Shown: in pieces, positions 6,337-14,264 of the stretch
How positions within the stretch are numbered: the stretch's first letter is position 1
Layout of the letters: the number at the start of each line of letters is the position of its first letter
Assembly (NCBI GenBank): GCA_002482725.1
Contig: DLGO01000001.1
Location: 71,719-86,774 of the forward strand
Length of the DNA: 15,056 nucleotides
Direction: 5' to 3'
Source: Bacteroidetes bacterium UBA7692
Lineage (GTDB): Bacteria > Bacteroidota > Bacteroidia > Chitinophagales > LD1
Notes under the pieces: model-generated
Databases searched by the model: none
What the model was told of the DNA's origin: nothing
Seen by the model: only the letters and a program-made list of their open reading frames with translations
Made by a program: the position numbers and the translations under genes

Positions 6337-7239
6337 ATGAGGCGTATTGAGCCTGCAGACTGGTTCTTTCTTATCGCGCTTACATTTATATGGGGTAGTT
6401 CTTATATCCTCATAAAAAAGAGCCTGCTAGTTTTTACTGCAACAGAATTGGCTTGCCTTAGGGTAAGTATATCTATGCTGGCATCTCTGGCGTTGGTGCC
6501 AAAAGCGCTGAAAACTATACCCAAAGATAAATACAAGTACGTATTTATGACAGGGCTGCTTGGTAGTGCGGTGCCTGCGTTCTTGTTTGCCTTCAGTATG
6601 ACCCGGATCAATAGCTCTATAACAGGTGTTATTAATTCCCTGTCTCCACTGTTTACTATGCTTACCGGTATCCTGTTTTTCAATCAGGTATTAGTAAAGG
6701 AGAAAACAACAGGCGTAGTAATTGGTTTTGTTGGAGCCGCGCTGCTTATTCTTTTGAAACCTGATGGCAAGTTGAACGGAGATATGATATGGGCAATATT
6801 ACCTGTTATAGCCACTTTTTGCTATGGGCTTAGCGGTAATATTGTAAAGGAAAGACTATCTCAAAGCAGTTCGCTTTACCTTACCGCGCTAGCTATGCTT
6901 ATGGTGGGCACACCTTGTCTGTTGGCTTCATTTTATTTGGGAATACCTGCAAAAATTGTTCACGTAGATGGAGGCTTCAATGCCTTGGCTTACGTAGCTT
7001 TTCTGGCGGTGTTTGGCACCTTTATAGCCTGGATGATGTACTATAGATTGGTACAGCGTACAGATGCACTTTTTGCTTCTTCAGTTACTTACCTGATACC
7101 GGTAGTAGCAGTGGCCTGGGGTATATATGATGGCGAGCAATTTTCAGTTTTTCAACTGATGGGTATGGTGCTCATTCTGATAGGGGTATGGTTTGTAAGT
7201 CGTAAGGTGAGTCCTAAAACTGAACCTAAAGAGGCTTAA
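6337..7239 (+). CDS. EamA-family (DMT superfamily) transporter
   Basis: A 300-residue inner-membrane transporter with the 10-TM layout of two tandem EamA repeats, about residues 8-140 and 152-290. Typical segments are FIWGSSYILIKKSL near the start of repeat 1, SSITGVINSLSPLFTMLTGILFF at its end, and VTYLIPVVAVAWGIYDGE with GMVLILIGVW in repeat 2. Relatives export amino acids, metabolites or nucleotide sugars, but the substrate cannot be predicted from sequence. The ATG directly abuts the obgE stop (TAA then ATG), so translational coupling is likely. The C-terminal tail is short and charged. The last 14 nt overlap the 3' end of the convergent paaD-like gene. Confidence 0.9.
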   Translation: MRRIEPADWFFLIALTFIWGSSYILIKKSLLVFTATELACLRVSISMLASLALVPKALKTIPKDKYKYVFMTGLLGSAVPAFLFAFSMTRINSSITGVINSLSPLFTMLTGILFFNQVLVKEKTTGVVIGFVGAALLILLKPDGKLNGDMIWAILPVIATFCYGLSGNIVKERLSQSSSLYLTALAMLMVGTPCLLASFYLGIPAKIVHVDGGFNALAYVAFLAVFGTFIAWMMYYRLVQRTDALFASSVTYLIPVVAVAWGIYDGEQFSVFQLMGMVLILIGVWFVSRKVSPKTEPKEA

Positions 7240-7711
7240 ATTGCTCAAAACCCTGCTTACACGAAAAACAAAAACGGATAGCCCTGCAAAGTGTAGAGCC
7301 GAAGGGCGAATTGAGTGTAGTGTCGGTACTATGGCAATGGGGGCAGCGCACACGGTTTAGAGCTTCTTCAGTTATTTCCCCATCTATATGCACAGGGGGT
7401 GCTATGCCGAATTTTTCAAGCTTGGATTTTGCATCTGAGGTCATCCGGTCGCTGGTCCAGGTTGTTTCAAAGTCTACGGCTACCGTTACTTCAAAACCAG
7501 CTTTCTCTACCGCATCCAGGATATTCTTTTTCATGACATCAATAGCCGGGCAACCCACAAAGGTTGGGGTCATGGTGATTGATGCCTTATTGTCTAAAAG
7601 TTCTACGGAAGTGATGATGCCCATATCCACTACCGATAATACGGGTATTTCAGGATCCTGAACGGATTCAAGAGCCTGCCAGATTTTTTCCGTGTTGTCT
7701 TCGTTTTTCAT
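7226..7711 (-). CDS. paaD: PaaD-like protein: MIP18/FeS-assembly domain plus zinc-ribbon tail
   Basis: PaaD belongs to the phenylacetyl-CoA epoxidase gene set, where it is thought to help mature the metal-containing oxygenase. This 161-residue protein has an N-terminal MIP18 (DUF59) domain with the signature SVQDPEIPVLSVVDMGI (16-32) and the conserved TPTFVGCPA block with Cys 54. The C-terminal zinc-ribbon-like tail has CPHC (123-126), FGSTLCRAI with Cys 142, and CFSC (148-151). Length and both domains match PaaD rather than the shorter SufT/MIP18 proteins. It begins 2 nt after dut on the same strand, so the two are probably co-transcribed. The partners paaA, paaB, paaC and paaE are not in this window, so a role in phenylacetate breakdown is unproven, and a general Fe-S assembly role is the alternative. 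Confidence 0.85.
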   Translation of the reverse strand: MKNEDNTEKIWQALESVQDPEIPVLSVVDMGIITSVELLDNKASITMTPTFVGCPAIDVMKKNILDAVEKAGFEVTVAVDFETTWTSDRMTSDAKSKLEKFGIAPPVHIDGEITEEALNRVRCPHCHSTDTTLNSPFGSTLCRAIRFCFSCKQGFEQFKPL

Positions 7712-7713
7712 CG

Positions 7714-8151
7714 TTAAAATTTGCCGGTGCTTCCAAATCCGCCCTCTCCGCGGTCTGTTTCGGTAAGCACTTCTACCTCGTTCCAGCTTATCTGCTCGTA
7801 TCGGGCTATTACCATTTGTGCTATCCTGTCACCGTTGTTGATTACAAAGGTATCATTAGATAGGTTAATGAGTGCTACTTTCAATTCGCCACGATAATCA
7901 GAATCTATGGTGGCGGGGCTGTTCGGCAAGGTAATGCCATGTTTGAATGCCATGCCGCTACGAGGGCGCAATTGTGCCTCCAGTCCTTTTGTAAGCTCGA
8001 TGAACAAGCCGGTAGGTATTAGTTTTCTTTCCAAAGGGGAAAGTGATACCTGCTCGGTAAGAAATGCCCTGATATCCATACCTGCGGCGCCTGCAGTTTC
8101 GTATGCCGGTAATGGATTGTTGGAGCGGTTGATGATTTTTACTGATGACAT
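7714..8151 (-). CDS. dut: dUTP diphosphatase (dUTPase)
   Basis: Hydrolyses dUTP to dUMP and pyrophosphate, keeping uracil out of DNA and feeding dTMP synthesis; it works as a cytoplasmic trimer. All five family motifs are present in the 145-residue protein: AAGMDIRA (22-29), RPRSGMA (62-68), TIDSDYRGELKV (81-92, with the catalytic Asp), GDRIAQMV (107-114) and the P-loop-like RGEGGFGSTG (134-143). The ATG at 8151 is preferred: it gives the usual N-terminus (MSSVKIINRSNNPLP) 10 nt after the upstream stop. An ATG at 8175 would add 8 residues and overlap the amidohydrolase gene by 14 nt. It sits between the amidohydrolase and paaD genes in a tight minus-strand series. Confidence 0.96.
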   Translation of the reverse strand: MSSVKIINRSNNPLPAYETAGAAGMDIRAFLTEQVSLSPLERKLIPTGLFIELTKGLEAQLRPRSGMAFKHGITLPNSPATIDSDYRGELKVALINLSNDTFVINNGDRIAQMVIARYEQISWNEVEVLTETDRGEGGFGSTGKF

Positions 8152-8161
8152 ATCTATAATT

Positions 8162-11100
8162 TTATTGGTGTGCATGTGCCTCTTCTTCGCTACAGGCGTA
8201 GCGCATTTTTTCCTTTTTTACAGGCTCCTGCGTCGGGCTTCCTGCTTTTTTGTCGTTTAGCATTTTTTGGATCAATCGGGCGCGCTCAGCCAGCACAGAC
8301 TGGCGCAGCTGCTCGTCACGTTCTTTGCTATAATATCCTATTCCATCTACAAAAGTGTTTTCTACTTTGGCGTAAATGGATAATGGATTGTCGCTCCACA
8401 CAACTATGTCCGCATCCTTGCCTGCTTTCAAGCTGCCCATGTGCTTATCCAGGTGAAGCATTTTTGCTGGGTTCAGCGTTACCATTTTCCACGCCTCTTC
8501 TTCGGTCATGCCGCCGTATTTTATAGTTTTTGCAGCCTCCTGGTTTAACCTGCGTGCCATTTCTGCATCGTCGCTATTTATCGCTGTGTTTACACCCATT
8601 TTGGTGAGCACAGCGGCATTATACGGTATGGCATCCAGCACCTCCATTTTGTAAGCCCACCAGTCGCTGAACGTAGAAGCGTTAACGCCATGTGTTTTCA
8701 TCTTGTCTGCCACTTTATAGCCTTCAAGGATATGTGTAAAGGTATTTACTTTAAAACCAAAAGAATCTGCTACATGCATCAGCATATTTATTTCGCTCTG
8801 CACATAGCTATGGCAAGTAATGAAACGCCTGCCTTGCAATATTTCTTTCAGTGCTTCCAGTTCCAGATCCCTTCTTACAATTTCAGCTGATGTGCTTTTA
8901 GCTTTTGGGCTTACGGCATTTCCACCTTTGTATTCCCTGGCTTTGGTAAAATAATTATAGTAAGTCTGCTCCACTCCCATGCGGCTTTGCGGATAGCGTA
9001 TGCGGAATTTGTCACCCCAGTTGCTTTGCTTTACGTTTTCGCCCAGCGCAAACTTGATAAATCCGTCGGCGCCAGCGATTTTCATTTGGTCAAAGCTGCT
9101 GCCCCACCTCATTTTTACCATAGCGGACTGGCCACCTATCGGGTTGGCAGAGCCATGCAGTAGCTGGCAAGCAACCACACCACCTGCCAGGTGGCGGTAG
9201 ATATCTATGTCTTCACAATCAACTACATCGCCAATGCGCACTTCTGCGCTGCTGCTCTTTGTGCCTTCATTTACACCGCCTGTAATGGCTATATGTGAGT
9301 GTTCATCTATAATGCCGCTGGTAATATACTTGCCGGAGCAATCTATTGTACGGCAGTCTGAACAGGATAAGCCTTTGCCTACAGCACTTATCTTTCCGGC
9401 TTTAATTATTACATCAGCATTTTGAAGTGCTCCTTCTGCCTCGTTTGTCCATATAGTGCCATTCTTTAGCCATACATTTTCCGTTTTTAGCATAGAATCA
9501 CTGCCATACGCCATGAAAGGGTAAAACACTTTGCCTAAAGCGGATAAGTTAATGGTATCAGGTTTTTCGGCCTTTATGCTATCTTGAAATACTTTTATCC
9601 TGCGAGATCTCCACGTAACCCACTCGCCTGTGGTCATCTGGCCTGTACCTGCGATAGTGAAGTTGTCGTAATTAATGGTTCCATTCAGTCGTATCAGGTT
9701 GCCATTGTCCGCTTTTTTAGGGGAGAATGCAAGCGATACCTCCTGATCTTTGCGGCTGAATTTGATGTCTATTTTCTGGGTGTCTGTAAGCGCTATCTGC
9801 GCCTTGCTTCCACCGGCTTCGCCAATAAACTGTAGCTTGGAATACTTAAGTGTATCCTTGCTGAATATATCCACTACATAATCACCCCGTATGTCTTTTG
9901 GCTCAAGGGCATTTATCTGATACTTTCTGCCCTGTACCCAGTTTTCGTGGATGGTGCAGTTATTATTGAAAAGCGGTTTGGAGGTGATGATGAAGTTTGC
10001 CTGTTTTCCTGTTTCCAATGATCCTACGTTATCTGATACTTTGAAAAGGCTGGCAGGGGTATAGGTTAGGGCCTTTAATGCAGCTTCTTCGCTGAGTCCG
10101 TATTTAACCGCTGTTCTCAGATTTTTCAGGAAATCCTCTTTCTTTTCCAGATCTGAGGTGGTAAGACAAAACTCAATGCCATTTTTTTGAAGTGCAGACA
10201 GGTTTGTTGGGGCTAACTCCCAGTGCTTCATTTCCTCAAGGCTTACCCATGTAGCTTTGTAAGGGTCTTCTACATCAAAAGCCTTTGGAAAGTTTATGGA
10301 TGTGATCAGGCTTGCCTTTAGGGCTTTCACTTCTTCAATACGCTGATATTCATTGCCACTTGTTTTGATAATATACTGTATGCCAAATTCGTCACCAACT
10401 TTGTCGGCCCTTACAGCTTTGCCCCAATCGTTTGCTTCAAATACCTGTGGTAATGTTTGTGTCTGATTCCATGCTTCGAGGGATAGGTTAAATTCTTTCT
10501 TGTCCTTTGCTGCTGCATACCACTGTGCATCCAGGTAAGTTTGCCTGAGCAATGCAATGGCACCCATAAGTGAGCTTGGGTAGTCCTGGGTACTGGTTCC
10601 TTTGTTAAAGGAATAGTGCGCCGATGCTTTATCTTTGATTATTACCAGATTTTCCTTTTCGTGTGCAAGTGATACTAAGATGCCGGTTCCCCGGGCAATT
10701 CCATTTTTGTTGTGTGTGAGAACTGCTCCAAAGCCCTGCTTGCGCAGTTCATCTGCACTGGCCTCATTTAGCTGGAACTGGTCAGCTGCGTTGATATTGC
10801 TTCGTATGGCCTGGTTCCATCCATAAGCTCCTTTAATATTTGATTCGAGTTGCTGCTCATCGCGGTCTGCTTGCGGTTTATCTGGCGTAATACCATAATC
10901 GCTGTAGGCATCTATAAACGAAGGATATATGTATTTGCCCTTTAAATCATGGACTATTGCACCATTGGGAATATTTATACCTTTGCCATAACTGACTACT
11001 ATGCCGTTTTTAATTATCAGTGCAGCGCTGTCAATCTTCTTGTTGTAAGCTATATATATCGTTGCATTGGTAAAGGCATGAAGATTGGTCCTGAAATCAT

Positions 11101-11188
11101 CCGGGCCATTGGTTTTAAAGGTTGTCTCCTGTGCTGATATAGCAGTGAACAGGGAATACAGGATAACTATACAAATCAACTTTTGCAT
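8162..11188 (-). CDS. Secreted tandem amidohydrolase with a degenerate first domain
   Basis: A 1008-residue exported protein with two amidohydrolase-like units. The ATG at 11188 is preferred over a TTG 15 nt upstream because it starts a clean signal peptide (hydrophobic core residues 4-14, likely cleavage after AISA). Unit 1 (about 35-420) keeps the family frame (KYIYPSFIDAYSDYG, then SLETGKQANFII) but has no HxH metal pair. A beta-rich linker lies at about 430-550. Unit 2 (about 565-950) keeps its metal ligands: DEHSH (His 630 and 632), His 793 in CHSYVQSE, His 819 in THILEGYK, and Asp 873 or 874 in NSDDAEMARR, with GSLKAGKDADIVVW closing the fold. The charged tail ends EEAHAHQ. Relatives are annotated as imidazolonepropionase-like or metal-dependent amidases; the substrate is unknown. 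It heads the series with dut and paaD. Confidence 0.9.
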   Translation of the reverse strand: MQKLICIVILYSLFTAISAQETTFKTNGPDDFRTNLHAFTNATIYIAYNKKIDSAALIIKNGIVVSYGKGINIPNGAIVHDLKGKYIYPSFIDAYSDYGITPDKPQADRDEQQLESNIKGAYGWNQAIRSNINAADQFQLNEASADELRKQGFGAVLTHNKNGIARGTGILVSLAHEKENLVIIKDKASAHYSFNKGTSTQDYPSSLMGAIALLRQTYLDAQWYAAAKDKKEFNLSLEAWNQTQTLPQVFEANDWGKAVRADKVGDEFGIQYIIKTSGNEYQRIEEVKALKASLITSINFPKAFDVEDPYKATWVSLEEMKHWELAPTNLSALQKNGIEFCLTTSDLEKKEDFLKNLRTAVKYGLSEEAALKALTYTPASLFKVSDNVGSLETGKQANFIITSKPLFNNNCTIHENWVQGRKYQINALEPKDIRGDYVVDIFSKDTLKYSKLQFIGEAGGSKAQIALTDTQKIDIKFSRKDQEVSLAFSPKKADNGNLIRLNGTINYDNFTIAGTGQMTTGEWVTWRSRRIKVFQDSIKAEKPDTINLSALGKVFYPFMAYGSDSMLKTENVWLKNGTIWTNEAEGALQNADVIIKAGKISAVGKGLSCSDCRTIDCSGKYITSGIIDEHSHIAITGGVNEGTKSSSAEVRIGDVVDCEDIDIYRHLAGGVVACQLLHGSANPIGGQSAMVKMRWGSSFDQMKIAGADGFIKFALGENVKQSNWGDKFRIRYPQSRMGVEQTYYNYFTKAREYKGGNAVSPKAKSTSAEIVRRDLELEALKEILQGRRFITCHSYVQSEINMLMHVADSFGFKVNTFTHILEGYKVADKMKTHGVNASTFSDWWAYKMEVLDAIPYNAAVLTKMGVNTAINSDDAEMARRLNQEAAKTIKYGGMTEEEAWKMVTLNPAKMLHLDKHMGSLKAGKDADIVVWSDNPLSIYAKVENTFVDGIGYYSKERDEQLRQSVLAERARLIQKMLNDKKAGSPTQEPVKKEKMRYACSEEEAHAHQ

Positions 11189-11314
11189 AAAGGCGGAAGA
11201 CAATTTTTTGTATTGGCAAAGTGCTAAAGTAGGTGTTGGAAGTGCAATTTTTGAATTTTTAGGAAGGTAACGCTACTAATTGGCCGTAATTGGCGTCTGT
11301 AGATTAATTATTTA
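11189..11314. promoter_or_regulatory. Divergent intergenic region, amidohydrolase and T9SS cargo genes
   Basis: This 126-bp AT-rich gap must contain promoters for both divergent genes. It has a run of T near 11204 and TTTTTGAATTTTT near 11249-11261, plus the direct repeat listed separately. I found no full TTG/TAnnTTTG pair with proper spacing on either strand, so no promoter is placed. Confidence 0.4.
11277..11294 (+). repeat. Direct repeat TAATTGGC with 10-bp period
   Basis: Two identical copies of TAATTGGC (11277-11284 and 11287-11294) are separated by CG, so they recur once per helical turn, 20 bp before the T9SS cargo start codon. This could be an operator for a dimeric regulator, but an 8-bp repeat in AT-rich DNA can also arise by chance. 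Confidence 0.35.
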
Positions 11315-14263
11315 ATGGTGAAACATATTTTATTATTTATTGCGGGGTTGAGTTTTTTGAGTGCAGGTGCATCGCATATTGTGGGTGGCGAAATATCTCA
11401 TGAGGCATTAGGGAATAATCAATATCTGGTAACACTGAAGCTGTACCGGGATTGTAATCCGCTATGTACGGAGTGTGCTCCTTTCGGAGATCCTGAGTAT
11501 ATAGCCATATATAGTGCGGCAGGTACGCTTATACGCCAGGTGCCCATGCCGTTTACCGGAGCTACGAATGTGGTTCCAGTAATAAACAATCCCTGCCTTG
11601 ACCTTTCGAATATAAATGTATGTACGGAACTCGCAGTTTATACTGCAACAGTAATATTGCCACCTGTACAGGGGGGGTATGATGTGTGGTACCAAAGGTG
11701 CTGCAGGAGTTCCTCTATTGTAAATATTGCCCAGTTTCAGGGAGCTACTTATGTAACGCATGTGGCAGGGACAGAGGTAGGCGGAGTCAATAACAGTCCA
11801 TACTTTAATAATGCGCCCCCTGTATTTATCTGTGTAAATGCCCCTTTGGTGTTTAACAATTCTGCTACTGACCCGGATGGCGATAAACTTGTATACTCAT
11901 TAGTAGCTCCATTTAGTGGTTCGTCATCAGATTGCCCAAATCCAATCCCGGGTGCATCACAGGCACCTGGTCCCGGTGCCCCATGCCCGGAGTCTCCAAC
12001 GGCCTATGGAAGCATCGTTTATAATCCGCCCTTTTCAGCAAATAACCCAATGAATGACCCTGTTAATTCAGGGGTAATGAAGATTGATTCCCTGACAGGA
12101 GTATTGAGTGTAAAACCAAATGCTGTTGGGTCTTTTGCTGTGGGTGTGCAGGTGCAGGAGTACAGGAACGGAGTTTTAATAGGAACAGTAACCAGGGATT
12201 TTCAGTTCAATGTGGTAAACTGTAATATACCTATAGCAGAAATACCTGCATTGGATATAGACCCCAATACACTTGTAGGGTATTATTATATCAATTGCAG
12301 GGATAGTACGATAACATTTAATCCTGATGTAATCGATAATGACCCGGGTTCGGCTCCATTGACTTATCACTGGGATTTTGGTATTCCCAGCCGTACAGAT
12401 GACACCTCAAATCTGCGCGCACCAAGCTATACATTTAAAGATACCGGCGTATATACTATTACATTAATTGTGAGCAAAGAAATAGATGGCGTAGGATGCT
12501 ATGATACGGCGCAAGCTAAAGTAAAAGTAAATCCGCCTTTTTATCCCGAATTTGAAATAGTCATAGGCGGTGGAGGACAGTGTCTGGATTCAGCAATTGT
12601 GTTTAGCGATTCAACTTCAACAATAGCAGGAGTGGTAAATGGCTGGAACTGGGATTTTGGGGATGGTACATTCAGTTCCCAAAGGAACCCTGTAAAGCAG
12701 TACCAGACTCCTGGAACATTTAAGGTAAAGCTGACTGCTACCAATAGCCTTGGCTGCCGGGATACGGCAACAGCACGCGTGGTGATACATCCACTTCCTG
12801 TTATGGATTTTACCACAAGCCCTGTTTGCATTTCGCAGCCTACTGCTTTTACCAATACGTCTACCATAGCCAGCGGAAGCATCAATAGCTACAACTGGAA
12901 TTTTGATGGTGCAGGAGTGGGACTGCAGCGAAATGAGACATTCGTGTTTAACTCTTCAGGCACAAAGACAATTACCTTAAGCGGGATAAGTGATTTTGGA
13001 TGTAAGGATACATTATCCAAGACAGTATCAGTGAATCCTATACCTGTGGTGGATATAACGCCTTCGTCGGCAGCTATATGCTCTTTCGATAGTTTGCCAT
13101 TGAGCGCTACCGGAGCCAACAGCTACCTATGGTTCCCGGGCAATAACCTGAATGACCCTACAAGTGCTAATCCTACAGTGTACGCAGATACAGTATCGCT
13201 GAAATATGTAGTAGAGGGTACGGACCTGAATGGTTGTAAAAATCGCGATTCAATAAGCATAGTAGTAATAAGACTTCCACCTGTAGATGCGGGAGTTGAT
13301 ACTTCGGTATGCCTTAGTCCGGGTAGTTTCAGGGATTTTGTAATGCTGCAGGCAAGCGGAGGTGTAACATATAGCTGGACACCCGCTACAGCATTGGATA
13401 ATACTACTATATCCAATCCTACATCAACACCTGATACCAACATTACTTATTATGTAACAGTAGTTGATTCTAACGGATGCAGGAATACAGATTCGGTAAG
13501 GGTTGTGGTATTGGATCCATCACTAGACCTCATAGCAGAAGATGATTTGCCGATTTGTGAAGGACAGTTGGCCAGGCCTACAGTTCTGGACCAGGGTGCC
13601 TCGTCGTATATATGGACACCTGCCACCTATGTGTCTAATCCATTTATGCGGAATCCTTATTTCAATCCTCCGCTTACCACTATTTATCAGTTGGAAGTAC
13701 AAAACTATTGCTACACAAAAACAGAGTCTGTAACTATCAGTGTATTGCCATTGCCGACGGTGTATGCAGGCGAGGATACAACGATATGGAGGGATATGAA
13801 AGCAACGCTTTCCGGCTCTACAGATGGAGTAAAATACTATTGGTACCCGGGGGATTATGTAAAGGAGCCATTTCAATTGACTACTGTTGCTACACCACCA
13901 ATTACCACTACTTATTACCTGTATGCATTTAATTCAGCAGGCTGCTTTAGTGTAGATACGGTATTGATAACAGTAGATTCTAAAACGATACTTTTACTGC
14001 CTACGGGCTTTTCGCCAAATGGGGACGGAATCAATGATGTGTTCCATATAGCACGCTACCTGAACATAGAGAAGATAGAGGACTTCAGTGTATACGACCG
14101 CTGGGGGCAGAGGGTATTTGTAACCGATGATGTAACCGATGGATGGGATGGTAACTATCGCGGCAAAAGCCAACCGCTTGGCAGCTATATCTGGAGATTA
14201 AAAGCTTACACAAAAGACGGAGCGGTACTGGATAAAAGTGGCACTATAACACTGATACGCTAA
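11315..14263 (+). CDS. Modular secreted PKD/Ig-like protein with type B T9SS sorting domain
   Basis: A 982-residue surface or secreted protein of a gliding/T9SS bacterium. Residues 1-19 are a signal peptide. A cysteine-rich N-terminal domain (about 20-303) opens SHIVGGEISHEALGNNQY, with LYRDC, WYQRCCRSS and ATDPDGDKLVYSL. Three PKD-like domains follow at about 325-407, 410-493 and 495-575 (HWDFG, WNWDFGDG, YNWNF). Four Ig-like repeats come next at about 577-653, 654-733, 735-812 and 813-889, each with Y-x-W-x-P near the middle and most with a GC-x(2-3)-D-(S/T) ending. The C-terminal 90 residues are the gliding-motility (CHU_C) domain: LLPTGFSPNGDGINDVFHI (894-912), VYDRWGQRVF, DGWDGNYRG, PLGSYIWRL and a final TITLIR. 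This is the type B signal for export by T9SS. The repeats suggest adhesion; no catalytic domain is visible. It is divergent from the amidohydrolase gene. Confidence 0.92.
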   Translation: MVKHILLFIAGLSFLSAGASHIVGGEISHEALGNNQYLVTLKLYRDCNPLCTECAPFGDPEYIAIYSAAGTLIRQVPMPFTGATNVVPVINNPCLDLSNINVCTELAVYTATVILPPVQGGYDVWYQRCCRSSSIVNIAQFQGATYVTHVAGTEVGGVNNSPYFNNAPPVFICVNAPLVFNNSATDPDGDKLVYSLVAPFSGSSSDCPNPIPGASQAPGPGAPCPESPTAYGSIVYNPPFSANNPMNDPVNSGVMKIDSLTGVLSVKPNAVGSFAVGVQVQEYRNGVLIGTVTRDFQFNVVNCNIPIAEIPALDIDPNTLVGYYYINCRDSTITFNPDVIDNDPGSAPLTYHWDFGIPSRTDDTSNLRAPSYTFKDTGVYTITLIVSKEIDGVGCYDTAQAKVKVNPPFYPEFEIVIGGGGQCLDSAIVFSDSTSTIAGVVNGWNWDFGDGTFSSQRNPVKQYQTPGTFKVKLTATNSLGCRDTATARVVIHPLPVMDFTTSPVCISQPTAFTNTSTIASGSINSYNWNFDGAGVGLQRNETFVFNSSGTKTITLSGISDFGCKDTLSKTVSVNPIPVVDITPSSAAICSFDSLPLSATGANSYLWFPGNNLNDPTSANPTVYADTVSLKYVVEGTDLNGCKNRDSISIVVIRLPPVDAGVDTSVCLSPGSFRDFVMLQASGGVTYSWTPATALDNTTISNPTSTPDTNITYYVTVVDSNGCRNTDSVRVVVLDPSLDLIAEDDLPICEGQLARPTVLDQGASSYIWTPATYVSNPFMRNPYFNPPLTTIYQLEVQNYCYTKTESVTISVLPLPTVYAGEDTTIWRDMKATLSGSTDGVKYYWYPGDYVKEPFQLTTVATPPITTTYYLYAFNSAGCFSVDTVLITVDSKTILLLPTGFSPNGDGINDVFHIARYLNIEKIEDFSVYDRWGQRVFVTDDVTDGWDGNYRGKSQPLGSYIWRLKAYTKDGAVLDKSGTITLIR

Positions 14264-14264
14264 A

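Noticed and set aside
8152..8175. Extended dut start adding eight residues
   Set aside because: The ATG at 8175 would overlap the amidohydrolase gene and adds residues not typical of dUTPases; the ATG at 8151 gives the usual N-terminus.
11189..11203. TTG start extending the amidohydrolase by five residues
   Set aside because: The ATG at 11188 begins a standard signal peptide; the extra residues precede it without adding any feature.
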